A stretch of DNA of 64,000 bases from Prinsepia uniflora (taxonomy: Eukaryota; Streptophyta; Magnoliopsida; Rosales; Rosaceae): the NCBI GenBank assembly GCA_032719365.1, contig CM064875.1, positions 13,565,816 to 13,629,815 on the forward strand, in the 5' to 3' direction. Both the position numbers and the translations under genes were made by a program. The notes beneath the pieces are model-generated. The model was not told where the DNA came from. It saw only the letters and a program-made list of their open reading frames with translations, and ran no database searches. Below, piece by piece: positions 60,829 to 64,000 of the stretch (position 1 is its first letter; the number at the start of each line of letters is the position of its first letter).

Positions 60829-60866
60829 CGTGCCTTACGAGGTGTTTTCAGGGTCGGGTCCTGTCA
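60829..60866 (+). repeat. Family C LTR copy 2, last 38 bases
   Basis: TTACGAGGTGTTTTCAGGGT followed by CGGGTCCTGTCA resumes copy 2 after the nested family A element. Confidence 0.85.
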
Positions 60867-61548
60867 ACTTGGTATCTAAGCCAAGTTTCTGAGTTGTGTT
60901 TTTGATTTGATGTCTCCAAGATGCGAGCCCAGGTTTAGTGTGATTGACTATCAGGGTCGGGTCTTGTCAACTTGTGCACGGCCTTAGAGATGAGCCCAGG
61001 TTAGTTATATGACTATTAGTGGTTCTGGAGTATTAGATTGAATTGTGGATGTTATACTCCTTTATATGAAAGAATTTGTGTGTGTTGGATAATGTGTAAG
61101 GTTCAGTGTGATTGTGATTGTTGTGTATGGTATGTTCGTATGTACGTTAGTCACGAATATAGTTGTGAGTTTTAGTCTTGGATATGGAATGAGAGCTCGG
61201 GAATGACTTAAGGTATTATGAGCTGAATAAGTGTATTGTTGATATGGAAATCATATGGAAACATGGTAATGTAGATATAACCCCGGGGGGATATTGAAAT
61301 GGTTTGTTACTATTGGATTCTGGTTGGTGTGGGATTTGATTCAGAAAATGTGGGGGTATTGGCCTACGCGTAGTGTCATAGTGTGATCAGATTGCTAAGT
61401 GAATTATTATGTGATTGAGTTTGGTTATGAATTGGTGTTAGATAAGTATATTGGTACTGTTGTGCTCTTGAATATGAACCCCTTGGCTTGAGTATGGAAG
61501 TAGATTTGGTTCAAATTTCGAGGATAATTTTTTATAAAGAGTGTAGGT
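60867..61548 (+). mobile_element. Family C internal region 2 (682 bp, non-coding)
   Basis: It starts with a primer-site-like TTGGTATCTAAGCC at about 60869. It ends CAAATTTCGAGGATAATTTT then AAAGAGTGTAGGT, where a polypurine tract should be. It lies between two family C LTRs, so a complete element has LTRs near 2 kb and an internal part below 0.7 kb. Confidence 0.82.
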
Positions 61549-63360
61549 TGTAATGGTCTGGACCCTCGATAAAGGTAGGAAATGACAGTTTTCCCCCTGA
61601 AGTCAAAGAGTTAACTTTTTGACCGAGGAAGTTTTTGGTTATTCCGTGAAGGCCATTATGGGGGCTTCGTCTTCTTGAGTACATAGACATGTGGCATGCC
61701 AGAAACGGAGTTTGGATGGTTTCGTTATGGATCTAAATAGCCTAAGGGCATTTTGGTAATTTTAAAACAGTGTATTTTTTTAATTTTCATAGGGAGATAT
61801 ATTGAGGATTACTTGAGGAAGTGACACATGTCCTTATCTTTTGGGATTGGGTGTACCGACTTATGAGTTTTGGGTGTGAGGTGTATTGTGTGTTTATATT
61901 GTGTGTCGGTTGTGTGATTATGTATGTTGAACTAAGAGCCAAAACAACCCAACCTGTGATTTTTCACTTTAGAAACCAGAAAAATATAGAGGAAAGAGAG
62001 AGAGAGAGAGAGGAGAAGAAAGGAAACAGAAGCTAGAAGGGAGCAGAACACGAACTCGTAAAAAACGCAGAACTTCTCGTGAACCTTGAATCAAGTTTTG
62101 ACAATTTAGACTTAGATTACCCCAATTGAGGTTGTAAGCCTCTTGTTGGGATCATTACGAATGAAACCTTAGAATTTTGAAGAATAAAAAAAACACACAA
62201 GATTAAGTCGTGATTAAGTCGAATTTGGTCATGTACATCCATCGAAAAGTCATGATTTAGGTATGGTTATAAGATTCTCGAAAATTACGAAAAATGCGTG
62301 CAATGCAGGATTCGACTATATGGACGGTGTGTGAGTGGACGTTTTTTTTATTAAAATATTATGCGTGCATATTTACATACTTTAAATGTTTTCCTATTTG
62401 TTTTTGGTGATATGTGATGGATTGGGTTTTTATATGATTTTTTACGGTTTTTATGAAAGTTGCCTTATTGCATATTTTACGAGATTTTCGTTGAATTATG
62501 TTTTCGGATTTTACTATGTTGTGGAATTTGGTAAAGTATGATCTCAATGTGTTTCTTGATTTTTTTTTATGTGGGATTGTTTTGAGTATGGGTTTATTTT
62601 CTTGGGAAATGTTGTTTATGCACGTTTTACGCATTTTGATAGAAAGTGTGCTTTTGGGCGTAGGCTCGGGTTTCTGAACGTATATTTGATTGTGAAATTG
62701 ATGTGTGTTATGAAAGTATGTGCTTGGTATTTGTAATGTGAAACGTGGTGATGATTATGATAGGTTTGTTAGTCTCACACGTCGAGTTGGGCTCCCAATC
62801 TTAAGACTGGTATTATGTATGGTTGTGATTGTGGTACCTAATATGGTTTCATGTGGATATGTCTCTGGTATTGCGATGAGTAGCCTCAGATGTGGGTAAG
62901 GCTCTGTATCCTAAGACTAGTGTTGTGATGGTGACTTAGATGTCAAGCTGGGCTCTGTATCCTGAGTCGGTTTTCACTCGGACTTTGAGCTGGGCTTTGT
63001 GTCCTGAGTGGTGTGCCTACTGGTAGTGCAGTGACTGTGATGATTGATATTGTGCTTGTGCATCGATGATGAGTTGACTATATGTGATTTTTGTCGTGAT
63101 GTTGAATATAGATTGGTTATGTGGAATTATTGTGATGGCTTGTGTTGATAGTTGTGGTCATTTGTGTGATTATGGTGTCGGTTTACTGATGTTTTGTACG
63201 GTTATTGTTGCTATTAGTTGTTATGCGTATTTACACATATTTCAAGATTTTGATATATTATATGTTTTCGCTAATCTAAATTTGATAGTATTCCGTATCC
63301 ATGTATGGTTTTAGAAAACTGATGGTAAATGCTGAATTGTTTTCAAATTATGTTTTTTGG
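61549..63360 (+). mobile_element. Family C LTR copy 3, 3' truncated
   Basis: It begins TGTAATGGTCTGGACCC. It has the donor block GTGAGTGGAC (62331-62340) and the hairpin array (about 62772-63010). It stops at CAAATTATGTTTTTTGG near 63360, before the GTCCACTCAC block expected from copy 2. Confidence 0.82.
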
Positions 63361-63479
63361 CCTTTTATCATCGCCCAAGTCTCAGCCATAATGGTAGAAC
63401 CACCATCTCTAACCGAGTAGCACCCATCCAAGAAATTTAGGGATTAAACTAGGATTAAACTAGGAATTTAGGGATTAAA
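63361..63479. other. Short unassigned sequence between LTR fragments
   Basis: It does not match the other LTRs in the window by eye. GGGATTAAACTAGGATTAAA is a small tandem repeat near 63442. Confidence 0.4.
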
Positions 63480-64000
63480 ATGGGACCACACGGACGAGAT
63501 TTGAGGGTTGTAGGAGCCTGGACAGATCACGCCGGTCCAAGTTGCAGGCGAACCGGACTGGACCGGTTCAGACCAGTCGTCGCGAGGAGGAAGACGACAA
63601 TGTTCCCTGGCGCGTGGTTCCCACGCGCAGCCATTTCAGGCGGCGCGTGCGGGCGCGTGGAAGAGAATTTGAGGATGGTTCCAACATGTCAAATCATCTA
63701 TTCGATGTAACGAACATTTTGGGACTGGTTTCGAGTCGATCGGACATCGTTTCGATAGGTTTCGGGATGTCCAAAGGTTTAGGTTCGGTTTTAAAAATAG
63801 TTAGAAAATCGGGAAAATTATGGGACTTCAATGAGAGGTTAATGAGGCTATTAGTAACCCTCTAAATGAATTTGGACAGGTTTGGGAGTCCCGGTGACGG
63901 TGATTGACCCGGGAGACGGTTATGGCACGCGTATCGAGGCGCAGCTTCGGACGGTCTGTGAGTGGACTTTGATTTCTAAACTGTGATGCATGCATAAATG
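63480..64000 (+). repeat. Family A-type LTR, partial (runs off the window)
   Basis: It matches family A from the GGACCGGT/GGCGCGTGG block through TCGATGTAACGAACATTTTG, the acceptor-like TTTGGACAG/G (about 63880) and the donor-like CTGTGAGTGGAC (about 63956-63967) to GCATGCATAAATG at the window end. Confidence 0.82.

Overview
The window is plant nuclear DNA, most likely from a eudicot. There is one intron-containing receptor-like kinase gene with plant splice sites. It sits in AT-rich intergenic DNA and is flanked by nested LTR retrotransposons, a Ty1/copia element, an L1-type LINE and Cassandra TRIM sequences. Almost all other open frames are short chance frames inside repeats. The species cannot be fixed from the sequence.

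Layout: (1) 1-2357, 3' parts of two long-LTR families (called B and A here). (2) 2358-16113, a gene island with small inverted-repeat elements, a 74-bp tandem duplication and the only intact gene. That gene is an LRR receptor-like pseudokinase of four coding exons (11207-15851, 908 aa). (3) 16114-17879 and 38501-38732, one antisense LINE fragment split by a Ty1/copia element (17880-38500). The copia element has matching 167-bp LTRs and near-identical 5-bp flanks. (4) Inside the copia element lie family A, B and E solo LTRs (18392-21398, 24254-27665 reversed, 30403-32821, 34302-37052), three of them with 5-bp target duplications that are exact or differ at one base. The decayed copia integrase, reverse transcriptase and RNase H reading resumes across two of these insertions. 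(5) 38733-47912, a patchwork of LTR families C, D, E and A. (6) 47913-48439, a Cassandra TRIM unit with 5S-rRNA-like sequence, fused at the junction between a family A LTR end and a primer-binding site. (7) 50402-63360, a tandem LTR-internal-LTR-internal-LTR array of family C. It is interrupted by a deleted family A element with TCAGG duplications (54519-60823). The window ends in another partial LTR.

The most interesting signal is shared by the otherwise diverged LTR families A, B, C and E. Each carries an intron-like module with a GTGAGT donor and a YAG or AAG acceptor 0.65-1.8 kb downstream. The donor block (GTGAGTGGAC) is complementary to a block just before the acceptor (GTCCACTCAC). In one family B copy both sides change together (GGGC with GCCC), and another B copy has a G-U-compatible combination. 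Between these blocks each family has its own array of short stem-loops. I see no coding capacity in these LTRs. They look like structured, possibly spliced, non-coding transcription units carried by non-autonomous retrotransposons. This is inferred from sequence alone and has not been tested against RNA data.
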